A DNA stretch of 64,000 nt, from positions 682,001-746,000 of the forward strand of contig NZ_JAUOEM010000001.1 in NCBI RefSeq assembly GCF_030540875.1. Reading direction: 5' to 3'. The notes under the pieces were generated by a model. The model was given only the letters and a program-made list of their open reading frames with translations, had not been told where the DNA came from and did no database searches. Shown here piece after piece: positions 26,190 through 34,972 of the stretch; position 1 is the first letter of the stretch; every line of letters starts with the position of its first letter. A program made the translations under genes and the position numbers. The stretch comes from Flavivirga amylovorans (GTDB lineage: Bacteria > Bacteroidota > Bacteroidia > Flavobacteriales > Flavobacteriaceae).

Positions 26190-28001
26190 CTAAAAGCAGT
26201 ATTTATTTTCTTTAATCACTTTTTCAGCAATGATATGTCTTAATTCAATGATGTTTGGCATATTAACATATTTAATATAGCGTTTTAAGCCCATAAGCAT
26301 CATACGTTGTTCATCGCCTGTAGAGAATGAAATAATAGAATGTTTACCAGCAGTTTCAATAACATCAATAGCATGGAACAAGTTTAATTTTGCCATGGCT
26401 ATTTGCTCTTTTGTATTATCTTTTCCTTCTTTTTTAACCATTTTTTCAGCACGAAGAATAGCACTTTCAGCTAAATAAATCTGGATTAATATATCTGACG
26501 ATGCCAACATGAGTTGTTGCTGTTCTTCAATTTTCTCACCATATTTCTGTAAAGCAGCTCCAGCTACCATCAAGAATAGTTTTTTAAGGTTCTTTATGAT
26601 ATTTTTTTCTTCAGAAAATAATTCGGAATAATCAGGTACATCAAATGAAGGAATACCAACCAATTCATCTTTAACTGCCATAGCTGGAGTTAATACATCA
26701 ACATGACCTTTCATGGCTTTTTTGATAAGCATACCTATTGAAAGCATTCTGTTTATTTCGTTAGTCCCTTCATAAATTCTTGCTATACGAGCATCTCTCC
26801 ATGCAGATTCAATGGGTGTTTCTTCAGAGAACCCCATACCTCCAAATATTTGAATCCCTTCATCTGTACATCTTTGGGTGTATTCTGAAACAGCTACTTT
26901 TAAGATAGAACATTCAATCGCATATTCTTCAACGCCTTTTAATTCGGCTTCCTGATGGGTGTCTTTTCCGTTATGTTTCCTGAGTTCTATGCGATCTTCA
27001 ATATTTTTTGCAGCTCTATAACTGGCTGCTTCTCCTACCCAGCAATTAGTTGCCATTTCTGCTATTTTTTGGCGAATGGCACCAAAACTAGAGATAGGTG
27101 TTTTAAATTGAATACGCTCGTTGGCATATTTCACAGATTCCGTTATAACACGACGTTGTGCATCTAAACATGCAGCAGCGAGTTTTATTCGTCCCACATT
27201 AAGAGCGTTCATAGCTATTTTGAACCCATTGCCTCTTGTTGATAACATATTTTCAATAGGAACTACGGTTTCATTAAAGAATACCTGGCGTGTAGAAGAG
27301 GCACGAATACCTAGTTTATGCTCTTCTTCACCCATGGTAATACCATTTGGGTTTTCAGGATCGTATTCTATGATAAATCCAGTAATATTTTTATCATCTT
27401 CTATGCGCGCAAAAACAATCATTAAACTACAAAAGCCCGCATTTGAAATCCACATTTTTTGCCCAGTAATACGATAACTTTTACCATCGGCAGAGAGTAT
27501 TGCTTTTGTTTTACCTGAGTTAGCATCACTACCAGCACTTGGTTCGGTTAGGCAATACGAGCCAAACCATTCACCAGAAGCCAATTTTGGTACATATTTT
27601 TTCTTTTGTTCTTCGGTTCCGTATAAAGTAATAGGCATGGTTCCAATTCCAGTATGCGCACCAAAAGCTGTACTAAAAGAACCAGTAGCTCCAGAAATAT
27701 AATCACAAACAAGCATCGTATCTACAAATCCCATACCCATGCCCCCATATTCTTCTGGAACAGAAACACTCAAAAAACCAAGTTCACCAGCTTTTTGCAT
27801 GCATGATTCTGTTAGGGCATAATCTTTTTTCTCGAATTGTGCTTTATTTGCCCAAATTTCTCTATCAACAAATTCAGTCACAGCTTCTTTCATCATCAAT
27901 TGATCTTCATTGAAATCTTCTGGAGTAAAAATGTCTTCACAATTAGTGTCTTTTACTAAGAACTGTCCGCCACGTAGTATATCTTTTTCTGATGTTTCCA
28001 T
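26190..28001 (-). CDS. acyl-CoA dehydrogenase
   Basis: A 603-residue flavoenzyme for the first step of beta-oxidation. It has the ACAD N-terminal helical domain (about 30-150), the FAD/substrate signature CLTEPSAGSDANSGKTKA, the middle beta domain (GQKMWISNAGF), and a C-terminal domain with IQIFGGMGFSEETPIE and RDARIARIYEGTNEI. About 170 extra C-terminal residues, as in long-chain ACADs of the VLCAD type, may give membrane or oligomer contacts. It is the last gene of the marR-fadB-fadA operon, separated from fadA by a four-helix-bundle gene. Confidence 0.93.
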   Translation of the reverse strand: METSEKDILRGGQFLVKDTNCEDIFTPEDFNEDQLMMKEAVTEFVDREIWANKAQFEKKDYALTESCMQKAGELGFLSVSVPEEYGGMGMGFVDTMLVCDYISGATGSFSTAFGAHTGIGTMPITLYGTEEQKKKYVPKLASGEWFGSYCLTEPSAGSDANSGKTKAILSADGKSYRITGQKMWISNAGFCSLMIVFARIEDDKNITGFIIEYDPENPNGITMGEEEHKLGIRASSTRQVFFNETVVPIENMLSTRGNGFKIAMNALNVGRIKLAAACLDAQRRVITESVKYANERIQFKTPISSFGAIRQKIAEMATNCWVGEAASYRAAKNIEDRIELRKHNGKDTHQEAELKGVEEYAIECSILKVAVSEYTQRCTDEGIQIFGGMGFSEETPIESAWRDARIARIYEGTNEINRMLSIGMLIKKAMKGHVDVLTPAMAVKDELVGIPSFDVPDYSELFSEEKNIIKNLKKLFLMVAGAALQKYGEKIEEQQQLMLASSDILIQIYLAESAILRAEKMVKKEGKDNTKEQIAMAKLNLFHAIDVIETAGKHSIISFSTGDEQRMMLMGLKRYIKYVNMPNIIELRHIIAEKVIKENKYCF

Positions 28002-28055
28002 TTTATTTGAGGTTTATAATAGATTTTTAGATTATAGAAGAAAGAAAAAAGACCT

Positions 28056-28418
28056 TTAATTTAGGCTGTTTTGAAATCCCATTGTCATTCTTTGGAATTC
28101 TTCTATTTTTCCTTCTAGTGTATTTAATATTATTTTGTTTATATATTTTCTATGATGTGCTACTAATAATTGTGTTCCTAATTCAAAAGATGAGCCTAAA
28201 GAGATATCTAAAAAATGACTAAAAGATTTGTCTGTTCTGGCTGAACCTTCAGCAATGTTGCTAGGTATTGAAACAGAGCATCTGCTTATTTGAGAACTTA
28301 AATCGAATCTTTCATGTTTTGGAAAATCTAACAAGATATCAGATACATTATTTGTAATCTCTAAACCGAGTTTCCAAATTTTTAAATTTTTATAATTATG
28401 TCTTTGTTTAGCACACAT
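28056..28418 (-). CDS. four-helix-bundle protein (23S rRNA-intervening-sequence type)
   Basis: A 120-residue helical protein of the family first found in 23S rRNA intervening sequences: KNLKIWKLGLEI, YDLSSQIRRA-like FDLSSQISRCSVSIPSNIAEGSARTD, and FLDISLGSSFELGTQL. The function is unknown; the family is scattered through Bacteroidota genomes, usually near repeats. Here it lies between fadA and the acyl-CoA dehydrogenase gene on the same strand, flanked on each side by TTTTCTTT..TCTATAAT-like sequence in opposite orientation (28027-28047 and 28428-28466), which suggests that it arrived as a unit. Confidence 0.85.
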   Translation of the reverse strand: MCAKQRHNYKNLKIWKLGLEITNNVSDILLDFPKHERFDLSSQISRCSVSIPSNIAEGSARTDKSFSHFLDISLGSSFELGTQLLVAHHRKYINKIILNTLEGKIEEFQRMTMGFQNSLN

Positions 28419-28471
28419 TTTAAAATCTATTTTCTTTTATCTATAATTCTCTTCTCTCTATAGTTTTATTA

Positions 28472-29662
28472 TTAATTAAGAAATTCAAATATGCCACAAG
28501 CTCCTTGACCAGTTCCGACACACATTGTAACGGCTCCATATTTTCCTTTCATGTTACGTTTACGCATTTCATCAAATAGTTGAACTGAAAGTTTTGCTCC
28601 AGTACAACCTAAAGGATGGCCTAGTGCAATGGCACCTCCATTTACATTTATAATATCTGGGTTGAGGTTTAATTCTCTAATTACTGCTAAAGATTGTGAA
28701 GCGAATGCTTCATTTAATTCGATGAGTTCTAAATCAGATTGTTGTAGACCAGCTTGCTTTAATGCTTTTGGAATGGCTTTTACAGGACCAATTCCCATGA
28801 TACGAGGTTCTACACCTGCTGCTGCATAGTTGACTAAACGTGCAATAGGTTCTAGATTTAATTCTTTTACCATATCTTCACTCATCACCATAACAAAGGC
28901 AGCTCCATCACTCATTTGAGATGAATTTCCCGCAGTTACACTGCCACCAGCAGCAAATACAGCTCGTAATTTTGCTAAAGCTTCTTTGCTAGTCCCGGCA
29001 CGTGGTCCCTCATCTTTTGTTACAGTATAGGATTTGGTAGCTTTCTTTCCATTAGAATCAATATAAGTTTGTTCTACTTCAATAGGCACAATTTGATCTT
29101 GAAAACGGTTTTCAGCTTGTGCTTTTAAAGCTTTCATATGTGAATTGTATGCAAATGCATCTTGATCTTCACGAGATACTTTAAATTGGTTGGCAACAGC
29201 TTCGGCTGTATTTCCCATACCCCAATAATAATCTTCATGGCCAGCTTTTACAATGTCATAATTTAATTCAGGTTTAAACCCCGTCATTGGGACTGCGCTC
29301 ATACTTTCTGCACCTCCTGCTATAATACAATCAGCCATTCCGGATTGTATTTTTGCTGTAGCAATACCAATAGTTTCGATACCTGACGAGCAAAAACGAT
29401 TTACCGTAACTCCAGGAACATCCACACTATTTAATCCCATTAAAGAGATAAGACGTGCCATATTTAATCCCTGAGCTCCTTCTGGCATGGCATTACCAAC
29501 AATAACATCATCTATGCGGGTTTTGTCTAATTGTGGCAATTCCTTCATCATATATTGAATGGTTTCTGCAGCCAATTCATCGGTTCTTTTAAAACGAAAG
29601 ACACCTTTTGGAGCTTTTCCGACTGCTGTTCTGTATGCTTTTACTATATATGCTTGTTTCAT
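28472..29662 (-). CDS. fadA: acetyl-CoA C-acyltransferase (3-ketoacyl-CoA thiolase)
   Basis: A 396-residue thiolase with the nucleophile Cys in VNRFCSSGIETI (about residue 88), the ELNEAFASQ motif, and the C-terminal GGAIALGHPLGCTGAKL and MCVGTGQGACGIFEF with His and Cys catalytic residues. It performs the last step of beta-oxidation, releasing acetyl-CoA. It follows fadB by about 113 bp that hold two GC-rich hairpins and precedes the four-helix-bundle gene. Confidence 0.94.
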   Translation of the reverse strand: MKQAYIVKAYRTAVGKAPKGVFRFKRTDELAAETIQYMMKELPQLDKTRIDDVIVGNAMPEGAQGLNMARLISLMGLNSVDVPGVTVNRFCSSGIETIGIATAKIQSGMADCIIAGGAESMSAVPMTGFKPELNYDIVKAGHEDYYWGMGNTAEAVANQFKVSREDQDAFAYNSHMKALKAQAENRFQDQIVPIEVEQTYIDSNGKKATKSYTVTKDEGPRAGTSKEALAKLRAVFAAGGSVTAGNSSQMSDGAAFVMVMSEDMVKELNLEPIARLVNYAAAGVEPRIMGIGPVKAIPKALKQAGLQQSDLELIELNEAFASQSLAVIRELNLNPDIINVNGGAIALGHPLGCTGAKLSVQLFDEMRKRNMKGKYGAVTMCVGTGQGACGIFEFLN

Positions 29663-29674
29663 TCCTCTCCCTAG

Positions 29675-29763
29675 CCCTCTCCAAAGGAGAGGGGACTGTT
29701 ACGGGTTTGTTTTTTAGTTATACATTATATTTATCTTTTAAAGCACCTCCCTTTTGGGGAGGT
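29675..29763. repeat. pair of palindromic hairpin repeats between fadB and fadA
   Basis: Two GC-rich hairpins occur in AT-rich surroundings: CCCTCTCC-AAA-GGAGAGGG (29675-29693) and ACCTCCC-TTTTG-GGGAGGT (29745-29763), the second followed by a TTGGGTGGGGATTC tail. They resemble dispersed REP-type sequences common in flavobacteria and share the CCTCCC/GGGAGG core with the flank of the DUF559 gene (20104-20126). As transcribed structures they may stabilise or separate the fadB and fadA messages. Confidence 0.7.
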
Positions 29764-29775
29764 TGGGTGGGGATT

Positions 29776-32184
29776 CTAATTTCTCAACGGTTTCCCAGTC
29801 GTTAACATATGCTGTATACGTTCTAACGTTTTACGCTCTGTACATAAGCTTAGGAAAGCTTCACGTTCAAGATCTAACAAGTATTGTTCACTAACTAGAG
29901 TTGGTTCGGATAAATCACCTCCAGCCATGACGTAAGCTAACTTGTTTGCTATTTTATGGTCATGCTCACTTATATAGTTTGCAGCTTCCATAGAATCTGT
30001 TCCCACTAAAAACATACCTAATGCTTGTTTTCCAAGTACTTTCACATCTTTTCGTTTTACCGGTTGTGTGTAACCAGCTTCTGCCATTAATTTAGCATGC
30101 GCTTTTGCTGTTGCTATTTGTCTGTCCTTATTGATAACGACTATATCTTTTCCTTTTTGAAGTACACCCATATCGAAAGCTTCATAAGCAGATGTTGCAA
30201 CTTTGGCCATACCAATAGTTAGGAAGTATTCTTGCAGCGTATTTAATTCCACATCTCCTTTTCTAAACGTATCAGAAGCCCTTAGAGCCATTTCTTTAGA
30301 ACCAGCTCCTCCAGGAATAACACCAACACCAAACTCTACCAGTCCAATATAAGTTTCTGCAGCAGCTACTACTTTATCGGCATGCATAGATAATTCACAA
30401 GCACCTCCTAAAGACATACCATGTGGCACTGAAATAGTTGGAATAGATGAGTAGCGCATGCGCATCATCGTATCTTGAAAATACTTAATAGCGGCATTAA
30501 GTTCATCATATTCTTGCTCAACTGCCATCATAAATATCATACCAATATTGGCACCAACTGAGAAGTTGGCACTTTGATTGCCAATAATTAACCCCTGATA
30601 ATCTTTTTCTGCTAAATCAATAGCTTTATTCAGTCCAGCTAAAACGTCACCACCTATGGTGTTCATTTTAGATTGGAATTCACAGTTTAATATGCCATCT
30701 CCTAAATCTTCGATAACAACACCTGAGTTTTTAAAGACTTCATTAGATTTTCTAATATTGTCTAAAATGATAAATGCGTCCTGACCTGGGATTTTTTCTT
30801 GTGTTTTCTTCGGTATGTCGTAAGCATAACTAGCACCTTCTTTAATAGAATAAAATGATTTACTGCCAGATGCAAGCATATCGTTTACCCAAGAAGCAGG
30901 AGCTAAACCTTCAGCTTCCATTATTTCTATACCTTTTTCTACACCAATAGCATCCCAAATTTGAAAGGGACCATGTTCCCAGCCAAAACCAGCTTTCATG
31001 GCGTCATCAATCTTATATAATTCGTCTGTTATCTCTGGAATACGATTTGAAACGTATGCAAATAAGGCAGCAAAACTTCTTCTGTAAAATTCGCCAGCTT
31101 TATCCTTACCAGAAACCAGGACTTTAAACCGGTCTACAACTTTATCAATGGTTTTAGTTAGTTCTAAAGTGGCAAATTTGGCTTTTATGGCAGAACGATA
31201 TTCTAAAGTGTTTAAATCCAATGATAGGATTTCTTTTTTACCTTCAGCCGATACGGTTTTTTTATAAAAGCCTTGTTTTGTTTTACTTCCTAACCATTTA
31301 TTTTCCATCATATTGTTGATGAAATCTGGTAATTTAAAAAGCTCTAAGCGTTCATCTTCTTTGCAGTTTTCTGCAATGCCATTTGCTACGTGTACTAAAG
31401 TATCTAAGCCAACAACATCAACAGTTCTAAATGTTGCAGATTTTGGTCTGCCTATAACAGGACCTGATAATTTATCAACTTCTTCAATGGTTAACCCTAT
31501 GTCTTTAACAGCATGGAATAAACTCATGATACTAAAGATACCGATACGATTTCCTATAAAAGCAGGAGTATCTTTGGCAACCACAGAAGTTTTTCCAAGG
31601 AATTGCTCCCCATAACTATTAAGGAATTCTAAAACTGAAGTATCCGTTTTAGGACCAGGAATTATTTCGAATAATTTTAAGTAACGGGCAGGGTTAAAAA
31701 AGTGTGTTCCGCAGAAATGTTTCTGAAAGTCTTCACTACGGCCTTTACTCATAAACTTAATAGGAATGCCAGATGTATTACTGGTAATTAAAGTACCTGG
31801 GGTTCTATGTTTTTCAAGTGACTCAAAAACTTGTTGCTTTATGTCTAATCGTTCAACGACTACTTCCATAATCCAATCAACATCGGCCACTTTTGCAATA
31901 TCGTCTTCCAGATTACCAGTTGTAATACGATTTGCAAATTTGGAATGGTATATTGGTGAAGGCTTCGATTTTAATGAGGCAGTTAGGGCATCATTAACCA
32001 ATCTATTTCTTACTACTTTGTCTTCAAGAGTATAACCTTTAGATTTCTCTTTGTCATTCAATTCTCTTGGTACGATGTCTAGTAATAAAACATCTACGCC
32101 AATATTAGCGAAATGACATGCAATACCACTTCCCATAATACCAGAACCTATAATGGCTACTTTTTTTATTCTACGTTTACTCAT
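29776..32184 (-). CDS. fadB: 3-hydroxyacyl-CoA dehydrogenase / enoyl-CoA hydratase fusion
   Basis: An 802-residue bifunctional enzyme. The dehydrogenase is N-terminal: Rossmann motif GSGIMGSGIACHFA near residue 13, HFFNPARYLKL near 160 and the C-terminal 3HCDH helical domains up to about 480. The enoyl-CoA hydratase/isomerase domain is C-terminal (about 500-700, GANIGMIF and PHGMSLGGACEL). This order is the reverse of E. coli FadB and is common in Bacteroidota. It catalyses the two middle steps of beta-oxidation. It starts 9 nt after the marR stop, so it is coupled to the regulator. Confidence 0.93.
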   Translation of the reverse strand: MSKRRIKKVAIIGSGIMGSGIACHFANIGVDVLLLDIVPRELNDKEKSKGYTLEDKVVRNRLVNDALTASLKSKPSPIYHSKFANRITTGNLEDDIAKVADVDWIMEVVVERLDIKQQVFESLEKHRTPGTLITSNTSGIPIKFMSKGRSEDFQKHFCGTHFFNPARYLKLFEIIPGPKTDTSVLEFLNSYGEQFLGKTSVVAKDTPAFIGNRIGIFSIMSLFHAVKDIGLTIEEVDKLSGPVIGRPKSATFRTVDVVGLDTLVHVANGIAENCKEDERLELFKLPDFINNMMENKWLGSKTKQGFYKKTVSAEGKKEILSLDLNTLEYRSAIKAKFATLELTKTIDKVVDRFKVLVSGKDKAGEFYRRSFAALFAYVSNRIPEITDELYKIDDAMKAGFGWEHGPFQIWDAIGVEKGIEIMEAEGLAPASWVNDMLASGSKSFYSIKEGASYAYDIPKKTQEKIPGQDAFIILDNIRKSNEVFKNSGVVIEDLGDGILNCEFQSKMNTIGGDVLAGLNKAIDLAEKDYQGLIIGNQSANFSVGANIGMIFMMAVEQEYDELNAAIKYFQDTMMRMRYSSIPTISVPHGMSLGGACELSMHADKVVAAAETYIGLVEFGVGVIPGGAGSKEMALRASDTFRKGDVELNTLQEYFLTIGMAKVATSAYEAFDMGVLQKGKDIVVINKDRQIATAKAHAKLMAEAGYTQPVKRKDVKVLGKQALGMFLVGTDSMEAANYISEHDHKIANKLAYVMAGGDLSEPTLVSEQYLLDLEREAFLSLCTERKTLERIQHMLTTGKPLRN

Positions 32185-32193
32185 TTTATACTA

Positions 32194-32637
32194 CTAATCG
32201 TTTTGATTATATATTTTTTTATTTGAAACCATATCATTAATAACTTCAGCGACTTCATAAAAACTGTTTAATTTTTCTTCTGAAACCTTACTTTTTATAG
32301 CTTCATTAAATGTTAAAACCTTTTCTCTTGAATAAGCTCTTTTTTCAAGACCAAAATCTGTGAGAGAAATGATAACACCTCGACCATCTTTGGGATTAGG
32401 TTTGCGTTCAATAAGTCCTTTAGATTCCATAGTCTTTAATATTCTTGATAGACTGGTAGCTTCCATTCCCATTTTTGGTCCTAAAGCTGTAGAAGGTGTC
32501 CCTTCTTCTCGATCTATACTTAATAAAGTAAAGCCTGTTGCCATTGTACTTTCAAATTTAGCAGCCTCTTCATTGTACATTTTTTGCACCGCAAGCCACG
32601 TCGTTCTTAATATATAGTCAATAGTTTTGTCTTTCAT
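32194..32637 (-). CDS. MarR-family transcriptional regulator of the fatty-acid operon
   Basis: A 147-residue winged-helix regulator with typical MarR parts: dimerisation helices at both ends, recognition region MEATSLSRILKTMESKGLIER, and wing NPKDGRGVIISLTDFGLEK. It is the first gene of the operon marR-fadB-fadA-(four-helix bundle)-acyl-CoA dehydrogenase. A 20-bp near-perfect palindrome directly upstream is a likely operator, so it probably represses the whole operon and responds to an acyl-CoA or fatty acid. The ligand is not known. Confidence 0.88.
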   Translation of the reverse strand: MKDKTIDYILRTTWLAVQKMYNEEAAKFESTMATGFTLLSIDREEGTPSTALGPKMGMEATSLSRILKTMESKGLIERKPNPKDGRGVIISLTDFGLEKRAYSREKVLTFNEAIKSKVSEEKLNSFYEVAEVINDMVSNKKIYNQND

Positions 32638-32654
32638 ATTATTTAGTTGTTGAC

Positions 32655-32690
32655 CAAATATATGAAAAATTTATTATGCACGCATAATAA
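32655..32690 (-). promoter_or_regulatory. promoter and probable MarR operator
   Basis: On the minus strand a TATATTTG -7 box lies at 32662-32655. Immediately upstream is the palindrome TTATTATGC-AC-GCATAATAA (32671-32690), perfect over two 9-bp arms and covering the -33 region. Binding there would block RNA polymerase, which fits autorepression by MarR. Confidence 0.75.
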
Positions 32691-32755
32691 ATTGTGTAAA
32701 AATTAACACAAACTTGTTGAGAGAGTTATTAAAAATGTGTTTTGTGATTTTTAAG

Positions 32756-34525
32756 CTATGGTCTGTAGATTTTTTCTATTAAATCGACATACTTAGCTTT
32801 AATCACTTTTCTTTTCATTTTTAAGGTAGGTGTTAAATGGCCAGCATCAATTGACCAAACATCTGGGGTTATTTCGAATTTTTTTATTTGTTCCCACTTA
32901 CCAAAATTTTCATTAGCACTATCAATTTCTTCTTGAATACGGGCTAATAATTGGGGGTTAGTGATAATGTCATTTTTAGATTGAAAAGTAATATTGTGTC
33001 TCCTTGCCCATTCTTCAACAAATTCAAAATTAAGTTGAATTAATGCAGCAGGCATTTTTTCGCCTTCACCAATAATCATAATCTGTTCAATAAATCTTGA
33101 TTGTTTAAATTCATTTTCTAATAACGTAGGTGCTACATATTTTCCTCCAGATGTTTTGAACATTTCTTTTTTACGATCGGTAATTTTTAAGAAATTGTCG
33201 TTATCAACTTCTCCAATATCACCTGTATGGAAATAATTTCCAGTCATGACTTCATTCGTTTTTTCTGGATCTTTAAAATAGCCAAGCATCACGTTGGGAC
33301 CTTTAACTAGAATTTCTCCATCGTCTGCTATTTTAACTTCAACGTTTTCTATAATGCGTCCAACGGTTCCAATCTTAATACCTCCATTAAATGGACAGTT
33401 TACAGAAACAACAGGAGATGTTTCTGTTAATCCATAACCTTCAAGTATAGGCATTCCCGCAGCAGAAAATACTCTAATTAATCGCTGTTGTAATGCTGCA
33501 CTACCAGATACTAAGGTGTTAATATTTCCTCCTAAAGCATCTCGCCATTTATTAAAAATAAGTTTATTCGCTATTTTTAATTGAAATTCATACCACCATC
33601 CATTTTTACCATAAGGTTCAAACTTTAAGCCTAAATTAACAGCCCAGAAAAATAAAGCTTTTTTAATACCTTTTAATTCAGCACCTTTTGCGATAATTTT
33701 ATCATACATTTTTTCATAAAGCCTAGGGACAGCTGTCATGATATGTGGTTTAACATCTTTTAAGTTATCACTTATCGTTTCAATACTTTCAGCAAAATAT
33801 ATTTCTGTACCACAATATTGATATAGATATAATATGATTCTTTCAAAAACATGACATATGGGTAAAAAACTTAAGGCTTTAGATTTACCCATTTCTAAAG
33901 GAACTCGAGAGATACTATCCAATACGTTAGATACTAGATTGTTATGAGATAACATAACACCTTTTGGTTTGCCAGTGGTACCTGAGGTATAAATTAAAGT
34001 AGCTAGATCATTTGGTTTAACAGCATCTTTTCTTAAGTCAACTTCGTTTTGATTACCTGAGTCTTCGCCTAATTTTAAGACTTCTTTCCAGCTTTTTTCA
34101 CCTTTAACATCATTAAAAGTGTAAACACCTTTAAGTTTCGTATTGCCTTTAATAGTATTTAGTTTTTCCAAAACCTCAACATCAGAAACGAAACAATAAA
34201 TTGCCTCAGAATGGTTTAAAATGTATTCGTAATCTTCTGCAGCTATCGTTGGATAAATAGGTACATTCTGTGCACCAGTTTGCAGTACTCCAATATCTAA
34301 AACATTCCATTCCGTTCTATTTGTTGAAGAAATAACAGCTATTTTATCATTTGGTTGGATACCTAAACGTAATAAACCTCTACTAATAGCATTTGCCTGG
34401 TTAACGTATTCTTGAGTTGAGATAGAAAGCCATTCACCGTTCTGTTTAGAAGTGAGTGCTTTATCTAAATTATAAGTCTCTAATTGATAGTAAGGAAAAT
34501 CAAAAATTCTTGTAACGTCTGCCAT
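32756..34525 (-). CDS. long-chain fatty-acid--CoA ligase (AMP-binding)
   Basis: A 589-residue adenylate-forming enzyme. The P-loop motif is LIYTSGTTGKPKGVMLSH (about 175-192). A conserved GYGLTETSPVV motif (about 365) binds adenine, and the hinge follows YFHTGDIGEVDNDNFLKITDRKKEMFKTSGGKYVAP. It activates long-chain fatty acids to acyl-CoA for beta-oxidation in the adjacent operon. It is transcribed separately from marR, with a 118-bp gap. Confidence 0.92.
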   Translation of the reverse strand: MADVTRIFDFPYYQLETYNLDKALTSKQNGEWLSISTQEYVNQANAISRGLLRLGIQPNDKIAVISSTNRTEWNVLDIGVLQTGAQNVPIYPTIAAEDYEYILNHSEAIYCFVSDVEVLEKLNTIKGNTKLKGVYTFNDVKGEKSWKEVLKLGEDSGNQNEVDLRKDAVKPNDLATLIYTSGTTGKPKGVMLSHNNLVSNVLDSISRVPLEMGKSKALSFLPICHVFERIILYLYQYCGTEIYFAESIETISDNLKDVKPHIMTAVPRLYEKMYDKIIAKGAELKGIKKALFFWAVNLGLKFEPYGKNGWWYEFQLKIANKLIFNKWRDALGGNINTLVSGSAALQQRLIRVFSAAGMPILEGYGLTETSPVVSVNCPFNGGIKIGTVGRIIENVEVKIADDGEILVKGPNVMLGYFKDPEKTNEVMTGNYFHTGDIGEVDNDNFLKITDRKKEMFKTSGGKYVAPTLLENEFKQSRFIEQIMIIGEGEKMPAALIQLNFEFVEEWARRHNITFQSKNDIITNPQLLARIQEEIDSANENFGKWEQIKKFEITPDVWSIDAGHLTPTLKMKRKVIKAKYVDLIEKIYRP

Positions 34526-34972
34526 TTGCTATTTAAAGGTTTCTTGTATTGCAAAATATGAAATTAAAAATGATTTTCAAATTGAGTTAGTAAAATAGAA
34601 TTTAATATAGCACTTTCTAAATATCTTGATGATTTTAAAATTTCTAATTTCAGTAGGTTATTTTTTGTCGTTAAATAACTCAAGTAAATCAATTTCTTTT
34701 GAATTATTATGAAAATCACATCTAATTTAGGGTAAAAAATATCAAAATATCATAAAAAATGTGTCGTTATTGAATATTTAACATATTTAGAAGTGAAAAG
34801 TTTGAAAATTTTATTATTAGACTCTTGCAACTCAAACGTTTTCGTGAAAACCCTAATGAAAAATACTTGGGTTTACTGACAATTGTCAGTTTTATTATTA
34901 GGTCCAGTATATACCTTTGATATAGTAAAACAAGCATGATTATTCTAAAAATATTAATAAAAAATAAATACC
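34526..34972. other. 447-bp divergent region between acyl-CoA ligase and pflB
   Basis: No gene is seen. The left two thirds are AT-rich without recognisable elements. The right part contains the Fnr-type promoter of pflB, leaving an untranslated leader of about 48 nt before the pflB start. Confidence 0.7.
34875..34919 (+). promoter_or_regulatory. Fnr/Crp-box promoter of pflB
   Basis: A perfect 16-bp palindrome ACTGACAATTGTCAGT (34875-34890) is followed by a perfect TACCTTTG -7 box at 34912-34919. The centre-to-box distance is 29.5 bp, identical to the ccoS, ccoI and ppdK promoters, and it places the activator site near -42. Confidence 0.82.
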
